Positions 30,808-43,566 of a stretch of 64,000 bases of DNA are shown here, one piece after another (the stretch's first letter is position 1; every line of letters starts with the position of its first letter). This DNA is from Flammulina velutipes (taxonomy: Eukaryota; Basidiomycota; Agaricomycetes; Agaricales; Physalacriaceae). Where the stretch lies: assembly GCA_011800155.1 (NCBI GenBank), contig CM022376.1, positions 2,108,001-2,172,000 on the forward strand, given 5' to 3'. A program made the position numbers and the translations under genes. Below the pieces are notes generated by a model. It did not search any database. It was not told where the DNA came from and was given only the letters and a program-made list of their open reading frames with translations.

Positions 30808-33403
30808 TCAAAGTACATCAAACGCCGAACTCCTCCACCCCACCCCAACCTCCTCGACCCTCTCCTCACCCCGTCTAATCTCCTCAACCACCTCCCCCTC
30901 AACACCCCTCATCCCCTCAACAGTCCGCTCATACACATGACTCAACCCCTCAGGCTGAGCCTTGTCCGGAAGGAGCTGCGCCCCAACCCCCACCGCCAAC
31001 GTCTGCTCCCCATCCTCCCCAGAACGGACCTGCACGCCTTTTAGCGTCACAGTAGACTCCACCGTCGTCTCCGTCTCGTCTTGCTCTGGCAACATGCCAC
31101 TTATCGCACGCCAGATCGCCGCGGGATACGTCTCTCCAGCATCCTTCTCTTCCCCAACAGCATTCACGAACGTCCCGAGCCTCTCCACACCACTCCGAAC
31201 CAGACCCTCCAACATAGTTTCCACCTGTCTCTTCACGAACCACGTCGCCAAAGGCAACACCACCGGATTGACGATGAGTGCGTTCAGCAACCAATGCTTC
31301 GATTGCACAAGCTCGAGACGAAGACCCATCGATGCTGGCAAGTCAACCTTGACGGATTCCACAACAAGACGCGTCGCTTGATCTTCGGTACCGGCCTCGA
31401 GCTCTAAAACCACTTCCACAGCGCCTTCTCCGATGTTGTCCTTCAAGCTCGATATCGAACCCCGCAACCCCCCCCCCAGCCTCATACCTCCGCAACCCCT
31501 TATACCGAGCGTAATAACAGATGTCGTCAAGCCTGACCGCCTACTGGTGTTGTCCGCTGAGCAGCCCATCGACGTGTATGTGGACTTTGTTCGACGACCG
31601 TACTGTCGTGGTCGATGACGTCTGAATCTGGAGAGTCAGAAAGCCAAAGTCGACGTTCCAGCGTCGGACCGACAAAGCAGGACATGGACCAGCCCTTCGT
31701 AGCGCATGAGCACTTTCTTCGTCTTACGTATCGAGGGATACTCGCATGAGCCGCCCATTTAACGCGACGCCCACAGCAGGCTGTACACTCTGCACGGGGA
31801 ATAGAAACGATAACTCCCCTACTGCTGGATTGGTTTATTCGTAAGACGGCCGATTAGAAGGACGCGACAGCGGTCCAAACGAAAGTCGTAGCGTCATGAG
31901 ATAGTGCTTGGGACAGATGCAGCGCCCGTTGTGTGGATGGTCGAATGGACTCTGAATACGCCACGAAGTCGGAGAGAAGAGTGGTGAAGGACGCCCATAG
32001 ACGCGAAATAGTCTTGTCATCCGGTAAAGCCGCGTAGAAGCCATGAAGAACGTGAAAAACGCAGAATTCTCGACTCGCAGGCTATTATTGACGACTTTGG
32101 CACGGTCAATGAGTTGTAGAGTGTCGTCCTTGCCAGCATCGGAGACGATATAACCATCATTTGCCAGTGCGCGATGCAGGAAATCGTGGATCTCGGCCAA
32201 TAACACCTTGAGTTCCGTCATGGAGGCACCTTCATTGTCCGAAGAGGCAAAGAACTCCTTGAAGGAGTCAATAAGGAAGTGCTGCAGACTTTTCGGAGGC
32301 GAGCCGTTCGAGTAGGCAACGGATATCGTGGAGTATTACGATGAAAGGGTCTGCTTGAGAGTGGGACGCGGACTGTGGCTCTCCAGCGGTATACGTGTAC
32401 TTTGCGAAGAGGTGTATGTTTTTCTTGATAGCCGACGCGTGTTCGGGACGCTTCCGCGCATCGACAAGCGTCTATCTAACGTTGAGGAAATTTTCGTTGG
32501 GGCGATGAAAGCACGTACCGCCTGTAACGCATCAGCAAACCATATAGATCCTTGGTCCCGTTGTCCAGCAACACTGCTAGCCGCAGATTGTGTTGTTTGG
32601 ATCTCCACGTCGTTGTTCGGCCTCGGGAGCCGCCCCGAGTAGCAAGTATAGCCTAGCCTATGCCACAAATAATGTCCTTAACTTCTTGCGTAACGTTCTG
32701 GATGTTCGATAGCGAAGTATCGATATCCTCGAGGGCTTTAGCGCCCAATTCTCCAGCGGATGCCTCAACAGCCTCAGCGGCGTGACTGACGGTTTCAGCG
32801 ACATCCTGTAGTGCACCAGCGGCTTCACTGACATCGTTGGCGACTTCGCTAACAACGGTTTGGGAGATTCCAGCGAGGGTAGAGAGTAGCGCTCGGAATG
32901 CGGTGGAAGTTACAAGGAGGTGTGCGATGGATTTCGTCGACTCTGCAAGGGTGTATATGTCCTGCTCGATTTCATGCGACGGGAGTACTGTAGCGTTGTC
33001 AGAAGGAGAATCGTGGTAGATTTCGACGCATACATTGATGTTCGATGCCTTCAATAGTGTCCTCTAGGACGGCCGCGGCGATTTCAGTGGGGCGCTTAAT
33101 TTGCCCGAGACGATGAAGGAGTCCTTGGATTCTATCGTCGTCTATAACGCATTAGAGAGCGCACAGTACGAATAAAGAGCACTCACCATTCTTTTCGAGG
33201 CCAAAAACCAAGAGTTGCTCGCACATCGACTGTACGTCGCCTACAATCCGACGTCCTGGAGGACTGACTTGCGTGTATCGGTGCTCCTTGAGGACATCCG
33301 ACTTGAGAAGGGCGCGAACGACGCGGTTTACTTGCTCCTGCGACGGATATTTGCCGGCTTTGGTGGCGGCAACAACGTCGACTGCTGTCTGGGACACTGC
33401 TAA
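30808..33403 (-). pseudogene. HAM1-like gene, relic P4 (nearly full length)
   Basis: Covers all HAM1 exons after the N-terminal acylation region: VSQTAVDVVAATKAGKYPSQ (33400-33340), the KNG splice site, IEQDIYTLAESTKSIAHLLV, VSEVANDVSEAAG, the AEIHDFLHRALANDGYIVSD block, EGAVEVVLELEAG, ATRLVVESVKVDLPASMGLR and the C-terminus FDVL. Breaks include CACCAG-AAG changed to CACCAG-TAG (stop, plus-strand CTA at 31541-31543), a deletion before KDNIGEGAV, and loss of the PIPRVEY frame near 31770-31840. The MGLCSSCC start is unrecognisable. Confidence 0.85.
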
Positions 33404-33625
33404 GATATGAGAATCTATGGCCCTCTATAAGGGAGGCGTTCTCTAGGCGTTCCCTGTTTCCATGTTTGCGTCGTCCTGGAATGAGTACAGTGAATACTCG
33501 AAAAGTGTTTCTCGGCCCCGACGATAGACGCAGGGCAGATCATGCAATGCAGGCTGTCAGAGTATCCAGAGTGAGGTCGCTGAACGGCCAAACGGCCGGA
33601 GCGTCAACGACATGACAGAGCTGGC

Positions 33626-33688
33626 GATGGTAAGAGGACAAGTTGTTGTTGTTCGTCGCTGATCACGTCTTTCCCTCTTACCGCCATC
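33626..33688. repeat. hairpin-type inverted repeat, copy 4
   Basis: GATGGTAAGAGG at 33626-33637 and CCTCTTACCGCCATC at 33674-33688; the loop is lengthened by TTGTTGTTG. About 0.2 kb upstream of HAM1 relic P4. Confidence 0.75.
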
Positions 33689-35407
33689 ATCGAGGTCTCC
33701 CAAAATGAATTGGCTGTTTGAACGTACACCTCATGGATCTTTATTCAACGCTCACGACTTCGACGAGGAGCACGAGTTATATCAGCACGTAAATCTCGGT
33801 CATGCTCTGTACGGGAGCCCTGGCTCATCTACCACCAGGTACCTTTTAACTTAGAGAAAGCAATGAGCAAAGACTTCGTTCGTGTAGAATCGACATTAGG
33901 TGCGCTTCTTAATTGTACGCCTGAACATATAAACTAATCAAACAGCCCTCTTTCTCGCTGTTCTGTGCTAATATAGACGCAATGCGTTCAGTTCACTCTG
34001 TTTGCTGCTACTTACCCATGCTGCTCGTGAAGATCTGAATCTTCACAGGCTCTAACCAGCGCCCATCTTTTGCTTGTCGCCTCGACTATGTGTCCTGTTC
34101 GTTTCTTTGTCTTCCTTTCATCTCCAGCTCGCCGTCTAGAGTCTCGCAACTGATTCCAGGTTATGACTATGTGACACGAGGAAACATTGCCGAGCGTGAG
34201 CTGGTTCCGCGACGCTACCCGACAGACCAGGCCGCACGAAAGGCTACAATTTGCCCGACAATGCGCACTGATGGAGAGGCACCTACTTCGGCCTGGAAAG
34301 AGACGGTCGTTCACTGAGCACCTCTTCTAGAATAGCGAAGATCTGTACTGTGATCGCAAATCTAACAGCTTTCAAGGGGAAACCAACGCATCGTTAAAGG
34401 TAGCGTCCTACAAACGCGCTGAGCAAATCGGCCGGGAGCGAAGCTCACAGGCGACCGAAGTTTCCTGGAAAAGGCGCCGGGCGAATGTCACTGGTATTCG
34501 AGGAAGGACGCGTTGAACAGACCTTCGATTTTCGTGAGCCCCACGTCTCACTGTTTTCCTACATTGTCATTCTCAGCCGTAGTTATCATCCTTTGTCGTC
34601 CATATGTGCCAACGACTGGGAGCATTTTCTATTATCATCTTGCGATGCTTCGAACTGTACGACATGCCTTATAAAACGGAGTCCTTGATTCCATTCACAT
34701 TGAAATGGCAGACTGAGCGAGCACTTCGCATAATATCTTGGAGTCACTCGCAGCCTCGCGCTATATCCTCCATAATCGGTGACCTCGTAGAACCTGAGGC
34801 AATCCGAGTCGTTAGCCAACCAGCACGATGTCCTTCTTACCTTCTTACCCATTAATTTCATCGGTGTAATGCATCTATACATGCGTGCCGGAGAGCGTTC
34901 ATTGTCCTCCATTTTTTCCTTCGGACAGCCGCAAGAAAAGAAATCAGCACGGGGCATGGAGGCGCTCCGATGGCTAAGTTCAAAGAACCTCTTCAGACTC
35001 GGGTGGCTAACTCTATCCCAAGAAGGAGACCTCTGAAGCTTAGCGCCTTAGCGTACCGAATGCATTTTTAAGCTTGTATCAGTGTGCCTGTAGATTGTGT
35101 GACTTAAAAATAGGTTTCTATACTTAGACCAATGTGACGGCGAGTCGGTGACTTTGATCATCAACAATCAATGATCCGTGATGCGCCCTTTCATGCTTAA
35201 GTAGTGAAGTCTAATAGGGATATTCAGGCTACATGTAGTTCTTGACTACAGTCAATAATACATATCATTTGGGTATCATATATAAAACAAAACAGCCGAC
35301 AAAACCCCTAATAAAAGCCACCAATTCAAAGAGAAAAATAAACGACACTTGTCAACGAGCTCGTGTGAGCGTGTATGCGTACATAAATAGTGAGGCTTTC
35401 ATCCGTC
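33689..35407. other. long stretch without a recognised gene
   Basis: Open frames at 34012-34314 (minus) and 34586-34957 (minus) have no motif I can place and are not called. 35130-35195 resembles the shared 3' flank of the VRQLDDN-type WLDDEA genes (GATCCGTGATGCGCC). Confidence 0.4.
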
Positions 35408-35975
35408 TTAGCTCAGTCGGCTAACCTAGGAAAGCAATTCAATACTATCACATAGGCCAGAAGGGTAAATATTGCACCTCTTGTTCAAGATCGGACTCCA
35501 ATTTCTGAATGTCCGACTGACACTTGCGCGCTTCTGACACTAATTTCGGAAGTGCGGCGGCATACTGAAATGTGTTACGGATGGTATAGCTCATCCTGTG
35601 CTGGGTCAAAAGGGTCTCGACGCGTTCCTCCGCACTGATATGTTCATCAGATATATGGGTGGCGCGGCAATTAAAGGAAACACACCTTCCTAAACTGTGA
35701 TAACCTCTTACAGAAATGGCGTACATGTCTACCGAATGTCGCGTAGCGGCTTCGTCGTCAAGCCACAGACGAATTTTCGCTATCTGGTTCCGTGCGTTCT
35801 CCAAAATATCTCCCGGGTGTAGATACGGACGCCCAAAGGTAACCATGAGATAGATCATGGCAGTAGTAGAGATGAGGACGAGAGTGTAGATCGGAGATGC
35901 GCTAATGGCGAGCCCCAGTAAGAAGCTGAGGACTTGGGAGATGATATCGCGCTTGGTTAGAAAGAATCTCGCCAT
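35408..35975 (-). CDS. WLDDEA-family small membrane protein, copy E
   Basis: Exons 35686-35975, 35478-35634 and 35408-35425, giving 154 residues. It has MARFFLTKRDIISQVLSFLL, two hydrophobic segments, RLWLDDEAATRHSVDM, LLTQHRMSYTIRNTFQYAA, EARKCQSDIQKLESDLEQE and the short tail VSRLS. It is the most divergent tail in the family. The last acceptor is placed at CTTTCCTAG because it restores the usual V-x-x-L pattern; a closer AG at 35442 is an alternative. No HAM1-like partner faces it. Confidence 0.82.
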
Positions 35976-37159
35976 GACACTTGGAGGTAATGATTTGAAC
36001 TTGAGGAAGACATGGAGGATGTGCTGAGACATTATATAGTGCGTATGATGTTGGATAAGGCATTCCAAAGACCACCTCATCATTGATGTAATGCACCCTC
36101 TCCGAAAATAGTTTGTCATCACGACTTCGTCTATCACTCAAGACAGCTATCAGACATTAGCTGTCAAACCAATACAGCCCATACCTCCAAGTAGCTCCAT
36201 TGAACAGGTTTCAGCGGCTTTTGTGGCTCCCTGCCGATCGTCCTAATTAACTACTTACTTAGTAGGTCAAACCATAAACGAGTCATAGATTAATTCCTGT
36301 TGTTATGCGTATCGAAGCCAGGTAATAGAGATAGTGTGCAAGCAAATACTTCATCAGGCAGCGCGATGACTTATTAGAAGTTTGAACATTCGAACGATAC
36401 GTGCATCTTATATGGCTTCTCAGCGTCACCTGAATCCTCCTCAATCCGCCAAAAACCCAAGACATAATGATGTGCCTTTGCGTCATGATTCTCATCCCAA
36501 AAAGTATTCTCAGCGAACCTCTCATGCTTCTGGAGCTTGGCCACCCAATATAGCTCCCACCTTCCCCTTCGAGACACGGAGAGGGCACGGTTCCGGGGGA
36601 GACTTTGATTCTCCGACATGTAGCCTGGGAAATAACCTCATAATTGTATTCTAGCGAGCAATTCTACATTCGCACTGCCGTAGTAAGAAGTACTGATTCT
36701 CTCAATCTTGGACAATATCCACACGAGAGCACTAGACCAGGCGTTCTGCGCCGAGGGCAGAGATCATGGCCGTTTTCGGGTCGAATACTGTATTGGGACC
36801 ACAGACCGTCACTACCTACCTACCTACCTACCTGTATTCAACCCTCTGGTAGATCAAGGCATTCAAGTTGGAGATGATGGTCGGGATACAACAGAATTGG
36901 ATGGCACTGAGGTAGAGGAAGAGGCAGTACTTGGTGTAACATCTTAAGCGCTTGAAAGCATGGGCGTCCAGGGACGTCGTTTTCGGGGTTTGCTGTCGAT
37001 GTCCGGGATGATGCTTGGAGGATGATGGACAGCTATTATCGTTGTCGTCTCTTCTGCGATTCCTACCAACGGTCGATCGATAGGAAGTGCCTAATGATAT
37101 CATAATAAGCAGGAAAAAAGTGATATAGATGACAACAAGTCGGGTCCTTCTACCCAAGC
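35976..37159. other. gene-free stretch with a microsatellite
   Basis: Holds the gene E promoter and (CCTA)n at about 36815-36834. The open frame at 36382-36654 overlaps an opposite-strand one and has no recognisable motif. Confidence 0.4.
36032..36038 (-). promoter_or_regulatory. TATA-like box of WLDDEA gene E
   Basis: TATATAA on the minus strand, 57 bases before the ATG at 35975. Confidence 0.5.
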
Positions 37160-38776
37160 GATGTCACCGTGGACTCCATCGCTGTATCGTCTTGCTCTGA
37201 CGTCCCAAGCCTCTCAACACTACACGGGCATTTCCACCTACTTCTTCATGAACCACGTTGCCGAAGGCAGAACCGCTGAATTGACAAGGAGCAGATCCAG
37301 CAGCCAGTGCGTTAACTGCACAAACTCGAGAAGACGTGGTACGTCCTTGACAGATTTCGCCGCGTTGCTCCATCTTTGGTCTCGACCTCAGACCGTTCGA
37401 TCCCGGCTACACGCTCCACGAACACAACTACGGGGCCATCTCCAACCTCTCCCACGCTGCCATCTATATCCCAGCAAGACCATCCTCCTAACCCAGCGAC
37501 CGATGATACCGAGCGGAATAGTGGACGAGGTGGAAACTAACTGTTTATTGCGACCGAAGAAAGCCAGAGGTCGTAACGTCACACGCGAAAGAGTTTTGAG
37601 AGCCAGTTGTGCCGATACTCGGATAGATACGAAGCACTCTTCAAGACTACAGGGAAGGGTGGTGAAGGATAGCCATAAACGACAAGCGGTTTTGTCATCA
37701 GCGAAGCAACTCTGAAGAGAGCGCACGAAAAACAGCGTTATCATTTCGTAGACAATTGTTGACAAATTTGATTATCGTCAACGAGCTGATGAGTGTCGAC
37801 ATCGCCAGTGTCGCCGGTTGGACGCAATATAGGCGCACGATCCAGGAAATCGGCTAAAGCACCTGGAGTTCCATCATGGAGGCGCTTACCGCCTGCAGCG
37901 CCTCAGCAAACCGGATAGATTCCTGGAGTGAGTTGCTGTTGAGAGCGCCCATGTGGTCGATAATCTCCTTGACCGCGCATTTGACTTCTCGCGGAGCGTC
38001 CTGAACGTTCGATGTCGAGGTATCCACATCTGCGACGTTTTCCTCCCCATCCTTTAACGGAAGCCTTGACGGCCTCGCGACGCGGTTTCACCGAATTCCC
38101 AACTGACAACTTTGGCGACTTGGCTGTCAATGGTTTGGGCGATTCCAGGAAGCATAGCGAGCAGTGCTCGAGATGCGGAGGAGGATACGAGGATGTGTGT
38201 GACGGCTTGCGCTGACTCTGTAAGCGTGTATTTATTGTTTTCATGCGATGGCACTATAACGTTGTCAGAAAGGAATTAGCGGTACGTTTCCACTGCGCAT
38301 ACGTTGGTAATAGATCCTTTAAAAGCTCCCTCCTCGGTACGAGTTCGACTTGTCCAACTGGACTCTATCGTAGTCTATAGCAGATCAGCAGCGTTACCAA
38401 TAAGTATCATTTCAACAAGACTCACCACTCTTTTCCGGGCCAGGAGCCAAGAGCCGGGTACGTTCTGTTCGTACGTCTCGTACGATTTTGCATCCTGAGG
38501 AGCTGACTTTCGTGCATCGGTGCTCCTTGAGGATGTCCGACACGGTTGACTTGCTCATGAGGGACATTTTCCTGCTTTGGTAGCAGCAACTACGATGACT
38601 GCTTCCAGTAAGATTGCTCGGATATGCGCAGGTGGCCTCCGATACGAGAGGTGTTCTCCTGAGCGGTCGCTGTTGCTATACATGTGTCGTGGTCTTGGAA
38701 TGAGAAGAGCGAATGCTCGAGAACGGCTTCGTGAGCCCCGGGTGTGGTACAGAAGAGCGCCTATATCCTGTAGCAA
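37160..38776 (-). pseudogene. HAM1-like gene, relic P5 (heavily degraded)
   Basis: Recognisable minus-strand pieces: the SQTAVDVVAATKAGK-like block (EAVIVVAATKAGKCPS, 38600-38560), LTESAQAVTHILVSSSASRA then LAMLPGIAQTIDSQVAKVV (38230-38100), a DDKTACRLWLSFTTL block (37700-37655) and FGNVVHEEVG near 37260 in another frame. Many stops and shifts separate them, and most of the C-terminal part is lost. Confidence 0.7.
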
Positions 38777-38951
38777 AAAGACGTCAACAGTGTAGTATAC
38801 TTGGGCGGAAGAAGAGAACGCACCATTCCGAACGTCCAGAGAGCAGGCTGTGTGCAGTGTATCAAGAACTGTAGGCCGCGTCGTTAAAGATGGCGCCCAT
38901 GATATCGAGAGGGAGGAAACTGAGTGGCCAGAGCGTCGATGCCATGATGAA

Positions 38952-39005
38952 GATGGTGGTAAAGGACAAGTTGTGGTTGATCGCTTCTTATCCTCTTACC
39001 ACCAT
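38952..39005. repeat. hairpin-type inverted repeat, copy 5
   Basis: GATGGTGGTAAAGG on the left and CCTCTTACCACCAT (38992-39005) on the right, with GTTGATCGC in the loop. About 0.2 kb upstream of HAM1 relic P5. Confidence 0.75.
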
Positions 39006-39424
39006 GAACGAACTCCCATCTTGTCTCTGGTAATCATAAAGACGCCTCAAGCCCGACTTTCGTGGACCACGGCATGGTCTTCTACATACGCGACAACATT
39101 GGTATAATAAGCGCACGAAAATTACACATTCTGGCTCATCTTCCTACTCCGATGGACGCGCAGTTCTGCAATGGTCATACAGTTCTTGCCAGACACCTGT
39201 CTTCCTGAAGCCTACCCAAGAGACGGGTGGAGCAAGTACATTAGCCTAACCTACTACAAGAATGCTCCTCATGGTGTGTTTCTCAACTCGATGACTGTTG
39301 AAGCAGGCTGAATCAAAGGTGGTCCAGATGCCAGACATACCTTCCCCGGACCGTTAGACGTAGGAAGCAGCAGGTGCTCTCTATCATTGTATGCCTAAAT
39401 GGACGCCATGCTCGTCTGATTTAG
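39006..39424. other. gene-free stretch
   Basis: Degraded continuation of the HAM1 upstream flank; no gene. Confidence 0.4.
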
Positions 39425-39855
39425 TGCTCGGGATCGAACCCGGGTGTATCATACATCACGTATCATACAACGTACCATACCATCGATACGAAGACCATCT
39501 TGAATTTCAGGTATTGAACTCGTATTGAAGTCTCAATTTTATTACACAATATTTACTTATTCTGACATTTCTCGCCAATTACTAGACGAAAAACCTCTCA
39601 AGACCAAAAATCCAAGTTTTTACCAACATTTTTGGTGCAAATTAATGTGTGGCGTTGAACAGCAAACATGCTGAGCATGGGGGAAATTGAGATAGGGCTT
39701 AGGGCCGTTGTTCCATACAGTTCCATACAGTTTTATACGTATTATACGTACAGAAGTGGTACTGAACTACCTTTTCTACGATACGTATGATACTACCTGT
39801 ATGAATCATACCTGGGACCCTGGACTTTGGTACGATACATACCGGCCCAAATTAG
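39425..39855. repeat. element-like block with GTATCATAC subterminal inverted repeats
   Basis: Left: GGGTGTATCATACATCACGT then ATCATAC (39440-39468). Right, in complement: AGGTATGATTCATACAGGTA then GTATCATACGTATCG. The centre is AT-rich without a gene. Could be a small non-autonomous element; ends and target duplication not determined. Confidence 0.4.
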
Positions 39856-40470
39856 TTCCATCCCCAGCACTAGTCTGATTGTATTTCCTGCTCCGTCAAA
39901 TCGTCATGAAGCGCTCATTCAGCCTCCTCGTTTCTCATTCTGGCTGTTTCGGTGACGCTTTCGCGTAGTCTAATACCCGCATTACGATGTAGACAGCACA
40001 AACTACAGAGAAGTGCGTGCTATCACCTTGTCTACTCCGGGCGCTGCTCATCGTGCTACTGTAAACAAACCAAAAAGTGAATCCGCCGGCATTGGTCAAG
40101 CAAGTTTTGCTCGGGTCGAAAGTACTCGAACATGTGTTGATGGAAATTAGATTTGAATCATTGTTGACACTCAAACGCAGTGTACTTTAAGCATTACAAC
40201 TAGTTTTAACCACTGACGATCAATGCGTTGGATTTCAAATTGGCGATCTTTGCTGTGCCGCCGGCGCGATAATCGGATGACGCATACTTTGTTGTCGGCA
40301 GAGGAAACATCCACGGAAGCATATATATATCGATAGAGCAAGCATTGTGACAAAGCTGACAGTATAGACAATGAATGAGTACTGATGTAGAGACGTATGT
40401 ACGGAGAAAGGAGGATAGCAAATATCATGTGTGAACTAAAAGAACAAGAAGCTGCGAAGCATAACACCGA
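39856..40470. other. 3' flank of WLDDEA gene F
   Basis: 40251-40296 carries the motif shared with the gene D and I flanks (CCGCCGGCGCGAT then ATCGGATGACGCATAC). No gene recognised. Confidence 0.5.
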
Positions 40471-41065
40471 TCAATGTTCGCCTCGAGTCTCACTGTTATC
40501 ATTGAGCTCAAATACCTAACCAAGAGAATCAATGGTGTATGGTGGAAGAAGTGCTATCTGTAAAGTACCTCGGTTTCAAGATCAGCCCGCAGTTTCTCAA
40601 TGTCCGACCGACATTTGCGTGCATCCAGCAAGAGCTTCGGGAGGGAAGTAGCATATCGAATTGCATTGCTAATAGTGCAATTTGTCTGATGCTGGAATAA
40701 GAGGGCCTTGGCGTGCTCCTCCACACTGACATGTTCATCAGAAACGAATAGACATGGACTAAATCATATACACACCTTTTCAGTCTGTAATACCCTCTAG
40801 CAGAGATAGAGTACATGTCTAACGAGCGGCGTGTGGCTGCCTCATCGTCGAGCCACAGACGTGTATTCGATATCTGGTCCAGAGCGTTTGCCAGGAGATC
40901 TCCAGGATGTACGGTTGGCAGAACGAATGTCGCCAGGAGATATAGAAGGGTAACGGTAGAAAGGAGGATGATTGCATGAATGGGAGATGTGCTAATGGCG
41001 AGGCCCAGCAAGAAGCTAAAGACTTGAGAAATGATGTCGCGTGGGGTTAGAAAGAATTTGGCCAT
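40471..41065 (-). CDS. WLDDEA-family small membrane protein, copy F
   Basis: Exons 40776-41065, 40569-40725 and 40471-40515 encode 163 residues. Start MAKFFLTPRDIISQVFSFLL; second helix IILLSTVTLLYLLATFVLP; RLWLDDEAATRRSLDM; LLFQHQTNCTISNAIRYA; DARKCRSDIEKLRADLETE. The last exon is longer than usual, VFELNDNSETRGEH, because the stop seen after DDN in copies D and I has been lost. No HAM1-like partner in convergent orientation. Confidence 0.84.
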
Positions 41066-42628
41066 GGGACTTGGAACAAAGGTTTGGAATTAAGAGACAC
41101 ATAGAGGATGGAATGGAACCTTTATAGATTTTGTGATAGAAGAGCAACACTGCATCGAGTCGCGGCGCCTCCGTTGTACCCCGATTCCAGTGACATGCCA
41201 GGAAGCCGGCATAGCGCCCTGCCTAGCGCCATCACGATATGTTGTACAATAAAGAGACGCTCACATCCGTGAGGATATACTGTGCATGCGGCAAAAATAA
41301 TGTTGATAGGAAGACTTTGTATCGTATCCGAAGACCCCAAGCAACGTTCCTCGAGGTCTATTACTATCTAGTCTTGTCCAAGTCCGGGTACCTTATCAGT
41401 ACCACTTTTTTACATCATGTGTATATCACGAATCACTAATTATCTGCGCGTCGCGTTCAATATTTGACGTAGTAAGGACCTTAATACCCTCTAACCCTTG
41501 CACAATTAAGATATAGAGGATGTGTCGATGTAAAATTGACGAAGAACATAGAGGAAGTGCCCGATGGTATAGGCAACATTCGGTTTGCTACTTTTTGGTA
41601 GGTACACCGTTCGTACGTACTGTTGTGATATGAGGTTCGGTCTGCATTCAATAATGAGGAAACGGGTGTTGCATTTGACTTTCTCTCTGATTCGCGATGA
41701 TGGGGGTAAGAAGGCAAGCCGTTTTCCACGTGATCAACGACTTGTACTTGTAATGTCAGTTTACAGTTTCGACGATCATCGCCACAGGCCATCATCTTGT
41801 TCTGTGACTTGGCAAACGTCGCGAGCGATGGCATCAGCGTCAAACATCTGTTTAGCGGTAGCGGTAGTCTACCACTCATTACGGATAATAGTACTATACC
41901 TGGACTTGGAACCGGCTTCCGCTCAGTGGGCACGAGAGAATCCGTGTGTGGCGTATTTGGAGGTACAATAGCTATTTCTTGATCTCCAGGCTACCATTTC
42001 TTGACTTCAAGTTCGATGATCAGGAGGGTTTAGTGTTATGTCGTTTGCTAGCCTCCAACATGATGGGCTAACTCTCTTGGGGGGTTAACGCCATCCTGGA
42101 AAAATTACGCGGTTTCGAGACATTGATCCTCCCGCAAGGGGTAAAGAGCTATCCTCGGAGGGTTGACTTTCCCGACGTCTACTGCTGGATGCGTGTAAAG
42201 GAGAAGGTACCGAAGAGCTAGGGGTCAGCTTTACAATTTATTGTTTGGAGATCGGGCAAGAAGGGTACGACTTTCGAAGCCATAATTTCATTGATGGATC
42301 AATGAGAGTCGTAGAATCACAAGCACCAATCTCAGTCTATACATCTAATCAGTGTTTGGTTGGGACAGCGAACTGTTCTTGCGCGCGAAATTGTAACGCG
42401 ATCTGTGATGCGCCGTTTTGGCGCGACACTTAGGTCAAACTGAAATGGCACACGGAAGTTTATCTTTAAGAAGGACACATTACACAGAACAAATAACATG
42501 ATAACAACAGGATAGCGAGTAACATGTAAATAGCGAGTAACAAATATAAGAGTCCGGCACGAAGGGAAGGGAACACAATAGAACTGTGAGGTAACATGTG
42601 GCGCTAGCAGAATGCGCACTTTCTGTTC
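41066..42628. other. long stretch without a supported gene
   Basis: A degraded hairpin (GATGATGGGGGTAAGAAGGC near 41697-41716, then ACGTGATCAACGACTTGT) lies inside a 150-codon minus-strand open frame (41481-41933) that I do not call. A fragment near 42080-42200 (AILEKLRGFETLILPQG) has a leucine-rich/F-box flavour but is too short to assign. Confidence 0.35.
41121..41127 (-). promoter_or_regulatory. TATA-like box of WLDDEA gene F
   Basis: CTATAAA on the minus strand, 56 bases before the ATG at 41065. Confidence 0.45.
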
Positions 42629-43204
42629 TCAATTCCCATCAAGTCGACGGACCTGGGTTAGTGATATCAGTGTCCGAGTCAATATGTAGAAACAAAGCTG
42701 CTAAGTACCTCATCTTGGAGATCAGATCGCAGTGCCGTAATTTCCGACCGACACTTTCGCGCCTCTGTAATGAGCGTCGGGAGGGCGGCAGCATAGCGAA
42801 ACACATTGTGGATGGTACATTCAGTCTCATACTGAGATAGAAGGACCTGTACGCGCTCTTCGACACTGATGAATTTTTTAGACCACGAGAAACCATGGAT
42901 TCATCATAACATACCTTCGAAGATCGTCATGGCCGTTGGCAGTAATTCTGTACATGTGGGCGGAACGACGCGTATTCGCTTCGTCGTCCAGCCACAGCTT
43001 GGTGATCGTCACTTGATCCAGAATTTCCGTAAGCAGAGATTGAGGATGGATACTTGGGAGCGTATGAATAACCAAGAGGTAAAGTAGGAGGGCGGTGAGG
43101 AGGAGGAGGGCGGCGTAAGTGGGAGATTCACTACTGACAAGCCCTAGCACGAAGGTAAAGATCTGGGAAACAATCTCGCGTGCAGGTAGGGAGAATTTCG
43201 CCAT
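42629..43204 (-). CDS. WLDDEA-family small membrane protein, copy G
   Basis: Exons 42915-43204, 42709-42865 and 42629-42652; 156 residues. MAKFSLPAREIVSQIFTFVL, a leucine-rich second helix (AALLLLTALLLYLLVIHTLP), KLWLDDEANTRRSAHM, LLSQYETECTIHNVFRYAA, EARKCRSEITALRSDLQDE and the tail VRRLDGN. It is divergently oriented to the intact HAM1-like gene, with the tRNA between them. No TATA-like box is evident. Confidence 0.85.
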
Positions 43205-43566
43205 TCTAACAGTCCAAGTGAAAGGTAAATGAGGGTAAACGAGGGAATGCCCACTTCAAGTCGCAAGTCGGGATCATCGGCACAACCTTGATGGCCCTGT
43301 TCCATCAGAAGCATTGCCCTGCCAGGTACAAACGACAGCAAGTCTTTTTTTTTCGAAAGTGGTGCTGGCCGGAGAGGATGTTGTGCGGTGCTCACAATAG
43401 CTGTGATCCCTTTGCCACTTATCAAATGTATCTTATCCCTTGAATACTGTATCTTTTCTCCTTCGTATACTGCTTCGGAACTCATTGCACGACCCCTGCA
43501 TTAGAGAAAGCCAGATAGAGATTTCGAGCCAGATCGAGAGTTGTATTTCAGTGAAAATTTTAGGCA
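43205..43566. other. intergenic region between gene G and the tRNA
   Basis: Contains a T-run at 43346-43353; otherwise nothing recognised. Confidence 0.4.

Noticed and set aside
34586..34957. 123-codon open frame on the minus strand
   Set aside because: No motif, no paralogue, no intron or promoter support; overlapped by an opposite-strand frame.
36815..36834. CCTACCTACCTACCTACCTG as possible CRISPR-like or telomere-like repeat
   Set aside because: Simple four-base microsatellite of about five units; CRISPR is not expected in a fungal genome.
39425..39450. tRNA-like B box (GGTTCGATCCC on the minus strand)
   Set aside because: The T stem does not pair over five bases and no acceptor, D or anticodon arm can be drawn on either side.
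41481..41933. 150-codon open frame on the minus strand
   Set aside because: Spans a degraded copy of the hairpin repeat, has no recognisable motif and no paralogue-supported structure; likely chance.
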